Both the position numbers and the translations under genes were made by a program. Shown here piece by piece: positions 15,260 through 16,380 of a DNA stretch of 16,380 nucleotides (positions are counted from its first letter, which is position 1; every line of letters begins with the position of its first letter). The stretch is from DAOMFM01 sp035429825 (GTDB lineage Bacteria; Acidobacteriota; Blastocatellia; UBA7656; JADIYM01), in contig JBGAKX010000098.1 in assembly GCA_044224215.1 (NCBI GenBank), forward strand, positions 1-16,380, read 5' to 3'. The notes below the pieces were generated by a model. The model was not told where the DNA came from. It saw only the letters and a list, made by a program, of their open reading frames with translations, and ran no database searches.

Positions 15260-15360
15260 TTTCACGCAAAGACACAGAGTTACGCAAAGGCGCAAAGCAA
15301 CATTACATGTCGTTGGCCGCGTCTTTGCGAACTTTGCGATCTTTGCGGCTTTGCGTGAAA
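15260..15360. repeat. Imperfect inverted repeat built from CGCAAAG units
   Basis: The left arm begins TTTCACGCAAAG (15260-15271) and the right arm ends with its exact complement CTTTGCGTGAAA (15349-15360). Inside, both arms carry further CGCAAAG heptamers at about 7-10-nt steps: 15282-15288 and 15291-15297 on the left, and three more in the complementary orientation on the right (from about 15323). A spacer of about 25 nt separates the arms. The element fills the gap between convergent genes and could fold into a long hairpin acting as a two-way terminator. Similar CGCAAAG-rich interspersed repeats occur in many environmental bacterial genomes (from memory). It has no coding capacity and resembles a REP/MITE-like element rather than CRISPR. 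Confidence 0.75.
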
Positions 15361-15409
15361 ATCACAGGCGCAATTCTGAGCCTCGTGAAACACACCGAGT
15401 AATGACGGT

Positions 15410-16177
15410 TCACCGTTTCACGGGATCTGCAAGCTTCGCGTCCGCCTTTGCAAAGGCAGCAAGCATCGTGTCCTCGGACGGCGGGCGCAGCACTGACGAC
15501 GCCGCGAATTCCTCAGCCTGCGGATAGTCCGTTGCGCGAATACGCGCCACCGCACGATCGAAGTCGTATGCCGTATGGCGTAGCTGGACGTCCGGTCCGA
15601 GGAGCAGCCAGTCTGCGCCGGGTTCTCCGAACGGCATCCCGACGCTGCCGGCGTTCACGACCCGAATCCCTCCAACGCTGCGGTCGAACTGCATGTGGGT
15701 GTGGCCGCACACGACGAGCGCGACGTCGAGATGTTCGAAGATCGGCACGAGCAGCTCATCCGGCGTCAGCCGTGTGAAGCACTCGTCCTCGTCGCGCGGC
15801 GTCGCGTGACAGAAGAGCACGTCACCGATGCCTTCGATGGCAAGCCGCACCGTCATCGGCCACCGGGCGAACGCCTGGGCGTCCTCGGGGCGAAGCTCGC
15901 GCGCCGTCCACGCGACAGCTTCGCGCGCCTGCGGCGGAAGCGCTCGCGCTGCCGTGCCCGTCATTTCGGCAAGGACGGCAACCTCGCAATTCCCCCTGAG
16001 GAATTCGACGGGACGATCGAGATCGAGTAATCGAGCGAGCGTCTCGGCGGGCATCGGCCCGGGAACGACGTCGCCGCCGACAAGGATCAGGTCGACCGAC
16101 GCGTCGCGAATCTCGTCGAGCACCGCTTCAAGCGCCGGCAGGTTCCCATGAATGTCGTAGATTGCCGCGACTCGCAT
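15410..16177 (-). CDS. Metallophosphoesterase (calcineurin-like, YfcE-type)
   Basis: This 255-aa predicted cytoplasmic phosphoesterase has the full set of metal-binding blocks in order: DIHGN (Asp8, His10), GGDVVPG (Asp36), RGNCE (Asn63), FCHATP (about residue 122) and CGHTHMQ (about 158-164). The two-metal fold hydrolyses phosphomonoesters or phosphodiesters; the substrate is unknown. A C-terminal tail of about 60 residues follows the core. The start at 16177 has only a weak AGG 6 nt upstream. A possible gene on the same strand ends 39 nt before it, so both may share a transcript. It is convergent with the secreted-protein gene. Confidence 0.9.
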   Translation of the reverse strand: MRVAAIYDIHGNLPALEAVLDEIRDASVDLILVGGDVVPGPMPAETLARLLDLDRPVEFLRGNCEVAVLAEMTGTAARALPPQAREAVAWTARELRPEDAQAFARWPMTVRLAIEGIGDVLFCHATPRDEDECFTRLTPDELLVPIFEHLDVALVVCGHTHMQFDRSVGGIRVVNAGSVGMPFGEPGADWLLLGPDVQLRHTAYDFDRAVARIRATDYPQAEEFAASSVLRPPSEDTMLAAFAKADAKLADPVKR

Positions 16178-16216
16178 TGCGGGCCTGCCCCTCGCGGCGG
16201 CGGCTCGAGAACCCGA

Positions 16217-16380
16217 CTATCGCCCCGGCGCCGGCCTGCCGACGTCAGGGTGAAACGGGAACGCCTCGAGCGGACCGGTTCCGTCGTCCACTTGGCGGGA
16301 GCCGTGGCAGAACCCTGCGTCGCGAGGTTCGGACGGCACAGTCCCCGAGTAGGTCGGCATCCGACGCACGCGCATCTCCT
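16217..16380 (-). CDS. Possible 3' end of a minus-strand gene, unrecognised
   Basis: A frame open from the right edge ends at TAG (16217-16219) after 53 full codons. The visible tail includes RMPTYSGTVPSEPRDAGFC and ends FHPDVGRPAPGR. About four-fifths of its codons end in G or C, similar to the true genes nearby. I recognise no family. Open frames of this length are common by chance in GC-rich DNA, so this is tentative. Confidence 0.4.
   Translation of the reverse strand, partial: EMRVRRMPTYSGTVPSEPRDAGFCHGSRQVDDGTGPLEAFPFHPDVGRPAPGR

Noticed and set aside
15260..15360. CRISPR array
   Set aside because: The repeat unit is only about 7 nt, at 7-10-nt steps, and inverted between arms; there are no ~30-nt spacers and no cas genes.

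Overview
GC-rich bacterial chromosomal DNA with eight protein-coding genes, one of them a fragment at the right edge, and one mostly intergenic divergent promoter region. Gene content (glyoxylate-shunt operon, long acyl-CoA dehydrogenase, exported cyanophycinase, a secreted FN3/IPT-like protein ending in a 'QKGTLVTGQT' segment, and a CGCAAAG interspersed repeat) and codon use suit a soil-type Acidobacteriota (perhaps Vicinamibacteria-like). That placement is inference; there is no rRNA or tRNA to fix it.

Left half, minus strand (about 1-6460): an operon-like pair. A VLCAD/ACAD9-type acyl-CoA dehydrogenase (4790-6460) is followed 123 bp later by a giant synthase reading frame (4666 to beyond base 1). 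The synthase is laid out ketosynthase - acyltransferase - ketosynthase. The first ketosynthase resembles PUFA/heterocyst-glycolipid (PfaA/HglE-like) synthases, the second is a divergent, extended ketosynthase, and no acyl-carrier domain is visible. Two oddities sit in this frame: a ribosome-binding-site-like sequence with an in-frame ATG exactly at the AT/KS2 linker (1751-1772), and an abrupt change of third-codon-position GC near base 850 that suggests a recombination or assembly junction.

Centre: a 641-bp divergent intergenic region (6461-7101) holding several short dyads. Then, on the plus strand, malate synthase (7102-9012) and a long ICL2-type isocitrate lyase (9029-11311) form a tight glyoxylate-shunt operon closed by a strong hairpin terminator (11343-11378). 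Fatty-acid oxidation or lipid synthesis on one side and acetyl-CoA/propionyl-CoA assimilation on the other would share one control region.

Right half: a signal-peptide cyanophycinase (11489-12322) and a Tat-exported Ntn-hydrolase of the aspartylglucosaminidase/isoaspartyl-peptidase superfamily (12392-13600) form a plausible exported pathway that cuts cyanophycin to beta-Asp-Arg and then to amino acids. Next are a secreted beta-rich protein (13738-15240), a 101-bp imperfect inverted repeat built from CGCAAAG units (15260-15360) between convergent genes, a metallophosphoesterase on the minus strand (15410-16177), and the probable 3' end of another minus-strand gene at the right edge.
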